A stretch of 18,420 nucleotides of DNA from assembly GCA_023419535.1 (NCBI GenBank), contig JAEZXX010000102.1:1-18420 (forward strand), written 5' to 3'. The DNA comes from Pseudomonadota bacterium (GTDB lineage: Bacteria > Pseudomonadota > Alphaproteobacteria > Rhizobiales > Rhizobiaceae). Below are positions 7,476 to 15,573 of the stretch, piece after piece; within the stretch, counting starts at the first letter, position 1, and each line of letters starts with the position of its first letter. The translations under genes and the position numbers were made by a program. The notes under the pieces were generated by a model. The model saw nothing but the letters and a program-made list of their open reading frames with translations, was not told where the DNA came from and searched no databases.

Positions 7476-7505
7476 AAAGGGCCGGCGGTTTCGCCGGCCC
7501 TTTTC
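7476..7505 (+). terminator. Intrinsic terminator after rpsU
   Basis: A perfect 12-bp stem (AAAGGGCCGGCG / CGCCGGCCCTTT) encloses the loop GTTT and runs into a T-rich tract. The A-rich left arm gives T residues on the other strand, so it may also stop transcripts from the minus-strand hydrolase gene whose stop is at 7563. Confidence 0.88.
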
Positions 7506-7562
7506 TTTTGGCTCAAGGTGCTGGGGACCGGCAGGGGGGGGAGGCCGGCGGCGCCCTCCCGA

Positions 7563-8183
7563 TCAGCCCGCCAGTTGCAGCCGCGTGCGCCCGAGCCGGT
7601 CGCGCGTCGGGGCGTTCGGTCGCCGGACGGGAAGGTCCGGCTTGGCCGGAGTGGAGGCGCGAAGGCCGTCGGCGAGAATCTCCGCGTCCGGCCACGCCCC
7701 GAAGCCGCTGTCGAGATTGATGTGGCCGGCATGGCCGAGATCGACGAGCGCCGATCCCCAGCCCGCCGCGTGGGCGCCCGCTTCCCGCCAGCCCATGAAC
7801 GGGTCGTTGCGGCTGGCGACGAGGATCGAGGGGAAGGGCAGGGGGGCGAGGCGGCCGAGACGGAAGTCCGACAGGTCCGGGCGCCTGCGCGCCAGCTTCT
7901 CGATGTCGGCCGGCGCGACGAGCAGGGCGCCGGAGATGTGCGCGGCGGACGATCGGTTCGCCAGATGGGCGACGAGGACGCAGCCGAGCGAGTGCGCCAC
8001 GAGGACGCAGCCGGGCGCCTCCGCGATCCTCGCCTCCAGCTGATGCAGCCAGTCGGACAGCACCGGTTCGGCCCAGTCCTCCTGCTCGACGAGCTCGGCC
8101 TGGGGATCGCGCTCCGCCCAGAGCCGCTGCCAGTGGCCGGGACCCGATCCGTCGAGCCCCGGAACGATCAGCGTCGAGATCAT
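7563..8183 (-). CDS. RBBP9/YdeN-family alpha/beta hydrolase
   Basis: This is a 206-residue compact serine hydrolase. The N-terminus VPGLDGSGPGHWQRLW (7-22) and the nucleophile motif AHSLG with Ser65 are typical of the RBBP9/YdeN family. Asp127 (SRNDPF) and His154 (GHAGHIN) complete a plausible catalytic triad. The ATG at 8183 begins directly on the first strand of the fold; longer upstream frames add only low-complexity arginine-rich sequence. Residues from about 175 form a basic, proline-rich tail beyond the usual domain end. It is cytoplasmic, with no signal peptide. It is divergent from the GNAT gene. The physiological substrate of this family is generally unknown, so no specific reaction is claimed. 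Confidence 0.85.
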   Translation of the reverse strand: MISTLIVPGLDGSGPGHWQRLWAERDPQAELVEQEDWAEPVLSDWLHQLEARIAEAPGCVLVAHSLGCVLVAHLANRSSAAHISGALLVAPADIEKLARRRPDLSDFRLGRLAPLPFPSILVASRNDPFMGWREAGAHAAGWGSALVDLGHAGHINLDSGFGAWPDAEILADGLRASTPAKPDLPVRRPNAPTRDRLGRTRLQLAG

Positions 8184-8374
8184 CGCGTCTGTCCTCGCTG
8201 TCCTGCCCGCGCGGCGGGCCGTCGGATGCGAATCTAGCCGGTCCCCACCCGCCGCACGCGATCTCCCATGCCAAATTCGACGCCCGGCGCGAAAAAGGCC
8301 TCCGCTCTTCGCTTGGCCGTGCGGATGGGTTAGAGCGCCGACCATCCTGCGTGCGAAAGGGTGAGATCCGGCGG

Positions 8375-8968
8375 ATGGCGATCGACGAGCGGTTCCTTGC
8401 CGTGCCGAAGGGCACGATCGCGGCCGTGGTGACGGTGCTCGAGATGCGGCAGGCCGCGGCCCCCCGCCCTGAGCGCTCCGATCCGTCCTGGGCGCTGCGG
8501 ACCGTCGATGCGCCGAACGTGGATGACTATCGCGACCTCTACGCCCGCGTGGGCGCCGAGCACCTCTGGTATTCGCGGCTGGAGATGGAGCGCGAGGCGC
8601 TGGCCGCGCATCTGCGCGACCCGGGCGTGCGGCTCGACGTCCTCTTCGTCGGCGATCGGGCGGAAGGCATCCTGGAGTTCGACTTCCGCGACGAGGGCGC
8701 CTGCGAGATCGCCTTCTTCGGCGTGACCCCCGCGCTCACCGGGACGGGGGCCGCGCGCGTGATGATGAACCGGGCGATCCTCACCGCCTTCGAGCGGCCG
8801 ATCGAGCGGCTCTGGCTCCACACCAACTCGATCGACCACCCGCGCGCGCTGGACTTCTATCGCCGGTCCGGCTTCGTGCCGGTCGAACGCCATATCGAGA
8901 TGGCCGAAGATCCGCGCCTTCGCGGGCTCCTGCCGCGCGACTGCGCCCCGCACATCCCGATCGTCTGA
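8375..8968 (+). CDS. GNAT-family N-acetyltransferase
   Basis: A 197-residue acetyltransferase should use acetyl-CoA; the acceptor is unknown. The GNAT core spans about 40-170. It contains a central strand, the acetyl-CoA loop region around IAFFGVTPALTGTGAARVMM (112-131), and the late motif HPRALDFYRRSGF (155-167) typical of motif B. The pyrophosphate loop reads TGTGAA rather than the textbook RxxGxG/A. The ATG at 8375 lies 9 bases after AAGGGTGAG. A GTG at 8351 is possible but would overlap that ribosome binding site. The gene is convergent with nrnC and divergent from the RBBP9-type hydrolase. I cannot name a substrate. Confidence 0.83.
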   Translation: MAIDERFLAVPKGTIAAVVTVLEMRQAAAPRPERSDPSWALRTVDAPNVDDYRDLYARVGAEHLWYSRLEMEREALAAHLRDPGVRLDVLFVGDRAEGILEFDFRDEGACEIAFFGVTPALTGTGAARVMMNRAILTAFERPIERLWLHTNSIDHPRALDFYRRSGFVPVERHIEMAEDPRLRGLLPRDCAPHIPIV

Positions 8969-8980
8969 CCGCGTCGCTTC

Positions 8981-9009
8981 GGAGCCCGTCCCGGACTGGT
9001 CGGGGCTCC
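8981..9009. terminator. Possible hairpin between convergent genes
   Basis: GGAGCCC and GGGCTCC form a 7-bp inverted repeat around a 15-base centre, between the stop of the acetyltransferase gene and the stop of nrnC. It has no T tract on either strand, so it is at best a weak bidirectional terminator. Confidence 0.3.
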
Positions 9010-9014
9010 AGCCT

Positions 9015-9641
9015 TCAGCTCCGGTTGACGGAGTGCGAGAAGATGTCCTCCTCGTCCCAGCCGAGAAGGTCGAGACGCGCGCGCGTCGGCAGGTAGTCGA
9101 AGCTCGCGCGGGCGATGTCGAGCCGGTCCTCGCGCTCCAGACGCTTCAGAAGCACGCCCATCAGATCGTGCAGATGCAGGACGTCGGAGGCCGCGTACTC
9201 GATCTGCGCCGGCGACAGCGTCTCCGCCGCCCAGTCCGAGCTCTGCTGCTGCTTGGAGAGATCGACGCCGATCAGCTCCTTCGACAGGTCCTTTAGCCCG
9301 TGCCGGTCGGTGTAGGTGCGGGTCAGACGCGAGGCGATCTTGGTGCAGAAGACCGGCTGCGTCATCACGCCGAACGCATGGTAGAGCGCGGCGATGTCGA
9401 AGCGGGCGTAGTGGAAGATCTTGGTCTTCGAAGCGTCGGCCAGAAGCGCGCAGAGATTGGGGGCCTCGCGCTGGCCCTTGGATATCTGCACGAGGTCGGC
9501 CGTGCCGTCGCCCGGCGAGAGTTGGACGACGCAGAGCCGGTCGCGGCGCGTGTCGAGGCCCAGCGTCTCTGTGTCGATGGCGATCGAGCCCGTGTAGCGG
9601 GAAAGGTCCGGCAGATCGCCCTTGTGCACGCGGATGGTCAT
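9015..9641 (-). CDS. nrnC: NrnC-type oligoribonuclease (RNase D-like)
   Basis: This 208-residue single-domain DEDDy 3'-5' exoribonuclease has catalytic residues D23 and E25 (AIDTETLGL), D82 (HYARFD), and Y149 with D153 (EYAASD). It lacks the HRDC domains of true RNase D. The segments FCTKIASRLTRTYTDRHGLK (98-117) and SKQQQSSDWAAETL (129-142) match my recollection of NrnC of Bartonella and other alphaproteobacteria. NrnC removes short RNAs, including dinucleotides and pGpG, in bacteria without Orn. Automatic annotation often calls such proteins ribonuclease D. The ATG at 9641 is 29 bp after the pyrC stop, so it is probably read from the pyrC transcript. The NrnC assignment rests on remembered sequence and domain layout. 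Confidence 0.88.
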   Translation of the reverse strand: MTIRVHKGDLPDLSRYTGSIAIDTETLGLDTRRDRLCVVQLSPGDGTADLVQISKGQREAPNLCALLADASKTKIFHYARFDIAALYHAFGVMTQPVFCTKIASRLTRTYTDRHGLKDLSKELIGVDLSKQQQSSDWAAETLSPAQIEYAASDVLHLHDLMGVLLKRLEREDRLDIARASFDYLPTRARLDLLGWDEEDIFSHSVNRS

Positions 9642-9670
9642 GTCTGCTCTTTCGATGGTCTGTCGGAGGT

Positions 9671-10774
9671 TCAGTCGGCGAGGGGCGCGATCGACCAGGG
9701 CAGCGTCTCCCCGCCGCGGAAGGGAACGACGTCCTCGCCCTCGACCTCGATCGCGGCGGGAATGAGCGAGGGCCGCTTCTCCAGCGTGATCGTGCCCTCG
9801 TTCGGCGCGATCCCGTGGAAGCGCGGTCCGTTCAGCGAGGCGAAGGCCTCGAAGCGGTCGAGCGCACCTTCCTCCTCGAACACCTGGACGTAGGTCTGCA
9901 GCGCGGTCGCCCCCGCGAAGACGCCGGCCGCGCAGCACGGCGCCTCCTTTGCGCCGCGACGGTGCGGCGCGGTGTCGGTGCCGAGGATGAAGCAGGGCTC
10001 GCCCGAGGTCGCCGCGCGGCGCAGCGCCAGCCGGTCGCTCTCGCGCTTGGCGACGGGCAGGCAGTAGAGATGCGGGCGAAGGCCGCCCTGGAAGATCGAG
10101 GTGCGGTTGATGACGAGATGGTGCGGCGTGATCGTCGCCGCGACCCGGTCCGCGTTCGCGCGCACCAGATCGAGCGTGCCGGCCGTCGAGGCGTGCTCCA
10201 CGACCACCTTGAGCCCCGGATGGCGCTTCAGGAGCGGCAGCATCTCCGTTTCCATGAAGACCGCCTCGCGGTCGAAGATGTCGACGGAGGGATCGGTCGC
10301 CTCGCCGTGGACGAGGACGGCCATGCCGATCCGCTCCATCCGCTCCAAGACGGGCGCGAGCGCCGCGATGTCGGTGACGCCGGCATGGGAGTTCGTCGTC
10401 GCGCCCGAGGGATAGAGCTTGGCGGCGAGCCAGACCCCTTCGCGGTAGCCACGCTCGATCTCGTCCGGGTCGGTCCGGTCGGTCAGATAGCAGGTCATCA
10501 GCGGCTCGAAGGCCGAGCCCTCGGGGCGCGCCGCCAGGATGCGCCCGCGATAGGCGATCGCGTCCTGAACGCTCGTCACCGGCGGCACAAGATTGGGCAT
10601 GATGATCGCGCGGGCGAACTGGGCGGCCGTGTAGGGCAGCACCTCGCGCAGCATGGCGCCGTCGCGCAAATGGACGTGCCAGTCGTCCGGACGGCGGATG
10701 GTGACGGACGGAACGGCGCCGCCGTGGGACGCCGCAGTGTCGAAGCGAAGGCCGTCGGTGATCACGTGCCGCAT
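9671..10774 (-). CDS. pyrC: Dihydroorotase, PyrC type
   Basis: This 367-residue metalloenzyme closes carbamoyl-aspartate to dihydroorotate, the third step of de novo pyrimidine synthesis. It is the E. coli PyrC-like class. The metal ligands are visible: H33 and H35 in RRPDDWHVHLRDG, the lysine expected to be carbamylated K119 in AAKLYPSG, H156 (LVHGEAT), H194 (VEHAST) and D267 (GTDTAPH). The flanks match E. coli PyrC closely in many stretches. The start is uncertain by three codons. AAGGAG directly abuts the ATG at 10774 with no spacer, while a GTG at 10765 stands 9 bases from it and may be the real initiator. nrnC follows 29 bp downstream on the same strand, and fdxA is divergent. Confidence 0.93.
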   Translation of the reverse strand: MRHVITDGLRFDTAASHGGAVPSVTIRRPDDWHVHLRDGAMLREVLPYTAAQFARAIIMPNLVPPVTSVQDAIAYRGRILAARPEGSAFEPLMTCYLTDRTDPDEIERGYREGVWLAAKLYPSGATTNSHAGVTDIAALAPVLERMERIGMAVLVHGEATDPSVDIFDREAVFMETEMLPLLKRHPGLKVVVEHASTAGTLDLVRANADRVAATITPHHLVINRTSIFQGGLRPHLYCLPVAKRESDRLALRRAATSGEPCFILGTDTAPHRRGAKEAPCCAAGVFAGATALQTYVQVFEEEGALDRFEAFASLNGPRFHGIAPNEGTITLEKRPSLIPAAIEVEGEDVVPFRGGETLPWSIAPLAD

Positions 10775-10919
10775 CTCCTTGTCGGGCCGGCGCGCCGAAA
10801 GGCGTCCCGTCGCGGCCCGGCCCTGCCATTGCCGGAATCGGCTCCGCACGCAAGGCCGCGGCCCGGCGGGGCGCGCCCGCAGGGCGCATCCGGGAACGTT
10901 CGTGCCGGTCCGGGGGCAT

Positions 10920-10946
10920 CCGTGGCAAAGCCGACCCTTGCCACGG
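10920..10946. promoter_or_regulatory. 9-bp perfect inverted repeat between pyrC and fdxA
   Basis: CCGTGGCAA (10920-10928) and TTGCCACGG (10938-10946) form a perfect 9-bp dyad with a 9-base centre in the 297-bp divergent gap. The geometry (about 18 bp centre to centre) would suit a dimeric repressor; as RNA it would also fold. There is no T tract, so it is not a normal terminator. No convincing promoter is seen next to it. Confidence 0.35.
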
Positions 10947-11071
10947 CGGCGGTCAGGGTCTACCTCCGCTGCGATCCGCTTTCCGGCCTGCGAGCGGCAC
11001 CGGGTCCGCGCCGCGCGTGCGGTCCGCCGCCCGCCGTCCCTCACCTCGCCGAGCCAGCGCCAAGGCACGCC

Positions 11072-11410
11072 ATGACCTACGTCGTCACCGACAACTGCAT
11101 TCGCTGCAAATACATGGACTGCGTGGAGGTGTGTCCGGTCGACTGCTTCTACGAAGGCGAGAACATGCTCGTCATCCATCCCGACGAGTGCATCGACTGC
11201 GGCGTCTGCGAACCGGAATGCCCTGCCGAGGCGATCAGCCCGGACACCGAGCCCAACCTCGACAAGTGGCTGCAGGTGAACGCCGAATATGCCGAGAAGT
11301 GGCCGAACATCACCTTGAAGCGCGAGGCGCCCGGCGACGCCAAGGAGTTCGACGGCAAGACCGGCAAGTTCGAGGCGTTCTTCTCGCCCGAGCCCGGTCA
11401 GGGCGACTGA
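11072..11410 (+). CDS. fdxA: 7Fe ferredoxin (3Fe-4S / 4Fe-4S)
   Basis: A 112-residue soluble electron carrier of the Azotobacter ferredoxin I type. Nine cysteines lie in two clusters: C9, C12, C17, C21 and C25 (NCIRCKYMDCVEVCPVDC), then C40, C43, C46 and C50. By analogy with the Azotobacter protein, C9, C17 and C50 hold the 3Fe-4S cluster, and C21, C40, C43 and C46 hold the 4Fe-4S cluster. The C-terminal part (about 60-112) matches the usual alphaproteobacterial FdxA tail with WPNIT. The ATG at 11072 begins directly at the ferredoxin fold. It is normally found close to carD and rpoH2 in Rhizobiales; here a minus-strand methyltransferase and a long gap separate it from carD. The redox partner is unknown. 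Confidence 0.94.
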   Translation: MTYVVTDNCIRCKYMDCVEVCPVDCFYEGENMLVIHPDECIDCGVCEPECPAEAISPDTEPNLDKWLQVNAEYAEKWPNITLKREAPGDAKEFDGKTGKFEAFFSPEPGQGD

Positions 11411-11440
11411 CCGCAGCCGCGCTCGGCATCCTGCCGGGCC

Positions 11441-12973
11441 CTACAAGATCCCGAGGCGCCTCCAGATCGGCCGTTTCGACGCGGCGATCGGGCCGAGATC
11501 CCTGCCGATCGCGGCGAGCGCCTCGGCATCGTCCTCGATCGGCTGCCCGTCCTTCATCGGGCGTTGCCCGCGTCGGTCGAGCGATTCGAAGGCGTGCCGC
11601 GCGATCGCCTCTTCGTTCGTGCAGCCGGCCTCCAGCGCGGCGAGCGCCAGAAGATCCGCGTTTCCCACCGCGATCCCCGTGCCCCCGACGGGGGAGGCGA
11701 GGAAGCCGTAGACCTGACCCGTCTCGAGGGCCGACAGGACGAAGCGGTTGAAGCGCCGGCACGAGACGCGGGCCGCCTCGCTGTCTCCCGCTGCGGCGGG
11801 GATGACCTGGCCGGACTGGACGAGCAGGATCAGGGTCTGGAGCAGGGTCGCGGTGCCGCGCTGCGCGATCGCCGGGAGGGCGGCGAGCTCCTCGAAGCTC
11901 GCGACCTCGGATTCGGCCAGCCTGCGCACGACCGGCTCGTAGACGTCGCGGTGCCCTTCCACTTCGCCGAGCGGCCCCGACAAGGTGTAGCTGACGCGGT
12001 CGGGATCGACGGCCAGAACGTAGCGGCTGGCGGCTAGGGCCCGGACGTAGTCGAAGCGGGACGGCGCCGGAAGGCCGCGGGCGTAGATGTCGCGGCGGAA
12101 GCGCTTGTTGGAGGCGAAGTCGCGCAAGGTCTCGCGCCAGACGATGTCGCCGCCGGCCTCCTCGACGGCCCCGTGCAGCTTGCCGGGCACCGCCATGACG
12201 TTCAGGTCGTCGACGATGGTCGCCGAGCCAAGATAGGAGAGCTTGGCCGGATCGAGCATGGCGGCGACCTGGGAGAAGTAGAGCGGCTGCCAGTGCTCGT
12301 TCAGATATTCGTGCACCAGATAGGCCCTGTCGTGCCCGGCGAGTTTCGACGCGCGGGCGACGACGTCGGGGTTCTGGTCGAAGTACCGGGCGTCGCCCGT
12401 GCGCAGCGTCTCGATGGCCGCCAGCGCATGGTCGACGCGGGCGTCGGAGCGGCCCGAAGGGGCCCGCTCTGCGAGCGTGCGCAACAGATGCTGGATCGGC
12501 GTCATCGCCGCCCAGCCCGGCATGGCGTTGTAGGACACGTAGGCGATGCCGCCCGGCGCCAGCCTGCGGCGCAGGATCGCGACGACCGCATCCTGCGTCG
12601 CCTTCGAAACCCAGGACAGGATGCCATGGAGCACCACGCGGTCGAACTCGCCCGCCGTGCCGCGCTCGGCGACCTCCTCGAAGCTCGCCTCCTCGAATTC
12701 GAGATTGTCGAGCCCCGCTCCGCCCGCGAAGCGTCGCGAGGTGACGATGTGTTCGGGATTGAAATCGACGCCGTGGAAGCGGACGCCCGGCTCGGCCGCC
12801 GCCAGAAGCGCCAGCCCGAAGCCCTGTCCGGAACCGAGTTCGAGATAGGAGGAGGTCGGACCGGCGACCTGGCCGACGCCGAGGGCGGCGAAGCGCAGGA
12901 AGGTCGGCGAGAGCTCCCGGTAGTAGCCCACCGAGTAGGGAATGTCCGAGACGTAGCCGGCGGTCCAGCGCAT
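11441..12973 (-). CDS. SAM-dependent methyltransferase with methyltransferase regulatory domain
   Basis: This is a 510-residue cytoplasmic protein. Residues 1-40 (TAGYVSDIPYSVGYYRELSP) are the usual N-terminal signature of this family. A class I Rossmann methyltransferase follows: SAM motif I is ELGSGQGFG (45-53), an acidic motif II lies around GVDFNPEH (68-75), and VVLHGILSWVSK is at 117-128. Residues ~200-300 look like the predicted methyltransferase regulatory domain, and the remainder is an alpha-helical tail. Proteins of this build include, to my recollection, the Rickettsia protein-lysine methyltransferases that modify OmpB, which gives one possible role; the substrate here is unknown. 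The gene stops 30 bp from the end of fdxA, in convergent orientation, and no clear Shine-Dalgarno precedes its ATG. Confidence 0.8.
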   Translation of the reverse strand: MRWTAGYVSDIPYSVGYYRELSPTFLRFAALGVGQVAGPTSSYLELGSGQGFGLALLAAAEPGVRFHGVDFNPEHIVTSRRFAGGAGLDNLEFEEASFEEVAERGTAGEFDRVVLHGILSWVSKATQDAVVAILRRRLAPGGIAYVSYNAMPGWAAMTPIQHLLRTLAERAPSGRSDARVDHALAAIETLRTGDARYFDQNPDVVARASKLAGHDRAYLVHEYLNEHWQPLYFSQVAAMLDPAKLSYLGSATIVDDLNVMAVPGKLHGAVEEAGGDIVWRETLRDFASNKRFRRDIYARGLPAPSRFDYVRALAASRYVLAVDPDRVSYTLSGPLGEVEGHRDVYEPVVRRLAESEVASFEELAALPAIAQRGTATLLQTLILLVQSGQVIPAAAGDSEAARVSCRRFNRFVLSALETGQVYGFLASPVGGTGIAVGNADLLALAALEAGCTNEEAIARHAFESLDRRGQRPMKDGQPIEDDAEALAAIGRDLGPIAASKRPIWRRLGIL

Positions 12974-13708
12974 GGGTCAGCGGTCCAGAAGCGGGAGGGA
13001 TCGGACGAGGCGGGCGCCGGCCCGCGTCGCGGCGCCGGTTGCGGCGTCGTGTCGCGTCGGGGGACGCGATCGGACGCACGCGAACGCTCCATAAGACATC
13101 GCGGTCGGCACGTCGATGCAACGCTGGCCCTGTCGCTCGCGATTCCAGTGGAGCGAAGGTCGATCCGCGGCGCTGCCCGAACGGAAGGTCAAGTGATGGT
13201 GCGGGCATTGCTGCAGGACGGGAAGTCGCCCCGCGATCGCAGGCCGATCCGCGGGTGCGAAGATCCCGGCCGAACCCGAACGTCTCGCGCTCGGCCGGGG
13301 CCGTTGACCGGGTGATCCTGCCGGTTCCGCAAGGTCGCGGAGGGCCCGGACATCTTGCCCGCCGATGCCCATGAAATCTTGACCCTGATGGTCCGTCCGT
13401 GCCCGGCGCCGCGCAATTTTGTTGAATTTGACGCGCGGATAGGGTATTATTTCTGCAACAGTCGAATGTCGGAGAGGGTCGAGACAGCTTGACCTGGCAT
13501 TCGCGGCACTTCCGAAAGGCGCGCTACCGTCGGGGCGGTTCAACCGTCGACTTCTTGTCGCTCGCCCTCGTCACCGTCGCATATTCGACAGTCCAAGGCT
13601 GTTCCCACCCTTGAACGGGTGGTGCTCGCACCGACAGGCGGCCGCCTGCGTCGTCCTCGTGCCTAGCTTCATTCGCGGCTCGGCACAACAGGGAGTTTGA
13701 TCAAGCGT
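12974..13708. other. Long intergenic region between methyltransferase and carD
   Basis: About 735 bases hold no gene I can support; open frames in it have low-complexity arginine-, proline- and serine-rich translations without domain signatures. It is GC-rich except for an AT-rich pocket at 13415-13456 containing a plausible promoter. Downstream of that lie several structured elements: a hairpin CCACCC/GGGTGG (13605-13622) and a 14-bp palindrome CAGGCGGCCGCCTG (13635-13648). If the promoter is real, the carD leader is about 250 bases long. A small RNA or attenuator is possible but not shown. Confidence 0.5.
13422..13450 (+). promoter_or_regulatory. Candidate sigma-70 promoter for carD
   Basis: TTGAAT (13422-13427) is followed after 17 bases by TATTAT (13445-13450), in the only AT-rich pocket of the region. 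An imperfect dyad, CCGCGC (13409-13414) to GCGCGG (13433-13438), brackets the -35 element and could be an operator. Transcription would begin near 13457, about 250 bases ahead of carD. Confidence 0.45.
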
Positions 13709-14296
13709 ATGAGCATTCAGAAGAAGACCTCCCAGCGTCAGGGCTTCAAGACCGGCGAGAGCATCGTCTATCCCGCGCACGGGGTCGGACAGATCGTCGC
13801 GATCGAGGAGCAGGAAGTCGCGGGCATGAAGCTCGAACTGTTCGTGATCGATTTCGAAAAGGACAAGATGCGCCTGAAGGTGCCGGTCGCCAAGGCCGAG
13901 AGCGTGGGCATGCGCAAGCTCTCCGAGACCGATTTCGTCGAGCGCGCGCTCAAGGTCGTGCAGGGCCGCGCGCGCGTGAAGAAGACCATGTGGAGCCGCC
14001 GCGCGCAGGAATACGACGCCAAGATCAATTCCGGCGACCTCATTCAGATCGCCGAGGTCGTGCGCGATCTCTACCGCGCCGACTCACAGCCCGAGCAGTC
14101 CTACTCCGAGCGCCAGCTCTACGAGGCCGCCCTCGGCCGCATGGCGCGCGAGCTCGCGGCCGTGAAGGAGATGTCGGAGACAGAGGCCGTGCGCCTGATC
14201 GAGACCAATCTCAACATGGGTCCCAAGCGCGGCGCCAAGGCTGCGAACGCGGACGACGAGGATCTCGACGACGCGCCGGCCGAACAGGCCGCCTGA
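13709..14296 (+). CDS. carD: CarD-family transcriptional regulator
   Basis: This 195-residue RNA-polymerase-binding regulator has an N-terminal CarD/TRCF-type RNAP-interaction domain at about 13-70 (FKTGESIVYPAHGVGQIVAIEEQEV). The helical C-terminal domain (about 75-165) contains the highly conserved WSRRAQEYDAKINSGDL and QPEQSYSERQLYEAAL. CarD proteins contact the RNA polymerase beta subunit and stabilise the open promoter complex, with broad effects on growth and stress. The tail from about 170 is acidic and of low complexity. I start at the ATG at 13709, which gives the usual MxxQKKTSQRQGF beginning. A TTG at 13697 lies one base from GGGAG and is too close, while the ATG lies 13 bases from it, rather far. 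The gene is followed by a terminator, then rpoH2. Confidence 0.93.
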   Translation: MSIQKKTSQRQGFKTGESIVYPAHGVGQIVAIEEQEVAGMKLELFVIDFEKDKMRLKVPVAKAESVGMRKLSETDFVERALKVVQGRARVKKTMWSRRAQEYDAKINSGDLIQIAEVVRDLYRADSQPEQSYSERQLYEAALGRMARELAAVKEMSETEAVRLIETNLNMGPKRGAKAANADDEDLDDAPAEQAA

Positions 14297-14343
14297 TCCT
14301 TCGACGGGCCCGGTTCGCTCGGGCGCGTCTTCGAAGTCTCTGC

Positions 14344-14379
14344 AAAGCCGGCTCCGGGCATCCCGGGGCCGGCTTTTCT
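14344..14379 (+). terminator. Intrinsic terminator after carD
   Basis: AAAGCCGGC pairs with GCCGGCTTT, enclosing a further TCCGGG/CCCGGG stem with a CAT loop, and runs into TTTTCTTT. It separates carD from rpoH2, so rpoH2 needs its own promoter. Confidence 0.88.
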
Positions 14380-14487
14380 TTGCTCGCCGGACCTGCTAGC
14401 GTCTCGCAATAGGGCGCCGTGCGGCGGTCATGCGCCCTTGCCAATCCCCACGATCTTCTAATTTCCCACAAAAAGTTTCCAGTAACG

Positions 14488-14512
14488 GGAACGTTGTGGC
14501 TTCCGGCGTGTT
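14488..14512 (+). promoter_or_regulatory. EcfG/RpoE2-type general stress promoter of rpoH2
   Basis: GGAAC (14488-14492) and TT (14511-14512, within GTGTT) are separated by 18 bases, fitting the alphaproteobacterial general-stress sigma factor consensus GGAAC-N18/19-TT. It lies between the carD terminator and rpoH2, with a leader of roughly 70 bases. rpoH2 is a known target of RpoE2 in Sinorhizobium, which supports this reading. Confidence 0.68.
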
Positions 14513-14586
14513 CATCGCTTCGAGGAGTCCTGTTCGACGCGGGTCTCCGTTCGTGAATGGCACGATGATCCGGAAGGTTGAACCAG

Positions 14587-15453
<867 letters not shown>

Positions 15454-15462
15454 GCCTGTCCG

Positions 15463-15496
15463 ATCGCCGTGCTCCGTTCGGGCGGAGCACGGCGAT
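15463..15496 (+). terminator. Strong hairpin after rpoH2, without a T tract
   Basis: ATCGCCGTGCTCCG and CGGAGCACGGCGAT form a perfect 14-bp stem with the loop TTCGGG, starting 9 bases after the rpoH2 stop. No T run follows, so it may stabilise the 3' end or act with Rho rather than be a textbook terminator. Confidence 0.5.
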
Positions 15497-15541
15497 GCGG
15501 GTCTGCCGCCGCATCCGGCCCCGTCACTCGCGCGCGAGCCG

Positions 15542-15571
15542 AAAGGCCGATCGTCCCGACGCTCGGCCTTT
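15542..15571. terminator. Hairpin between rpoH2 and the M48 protease gene
   Basis: AAAGGCCGA and TCGGCCTTT form a 9-bp stem around 12 bases, just beyond the stop codon of the minus-strand protease gene. Short T runs on both strands suggest a modest bidirectional terminator for these convergent genes. Confidence 0.55.
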
Positions 15572-15573
15572 GT

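Noticed and set aside
9015..9641. Annotation as ribonuclease D (rnd)
   Set aside because: No HRDC domains and about 208 residues; sequence stretches fit NrnC better.
12977..13543. 188-codon minus-strand frame in the gap before carD
   Set aside because: No domain, no ribosome binding site, arginine- and proline-rich composition typical of chance frames; it also crosses the likely carD promoter.
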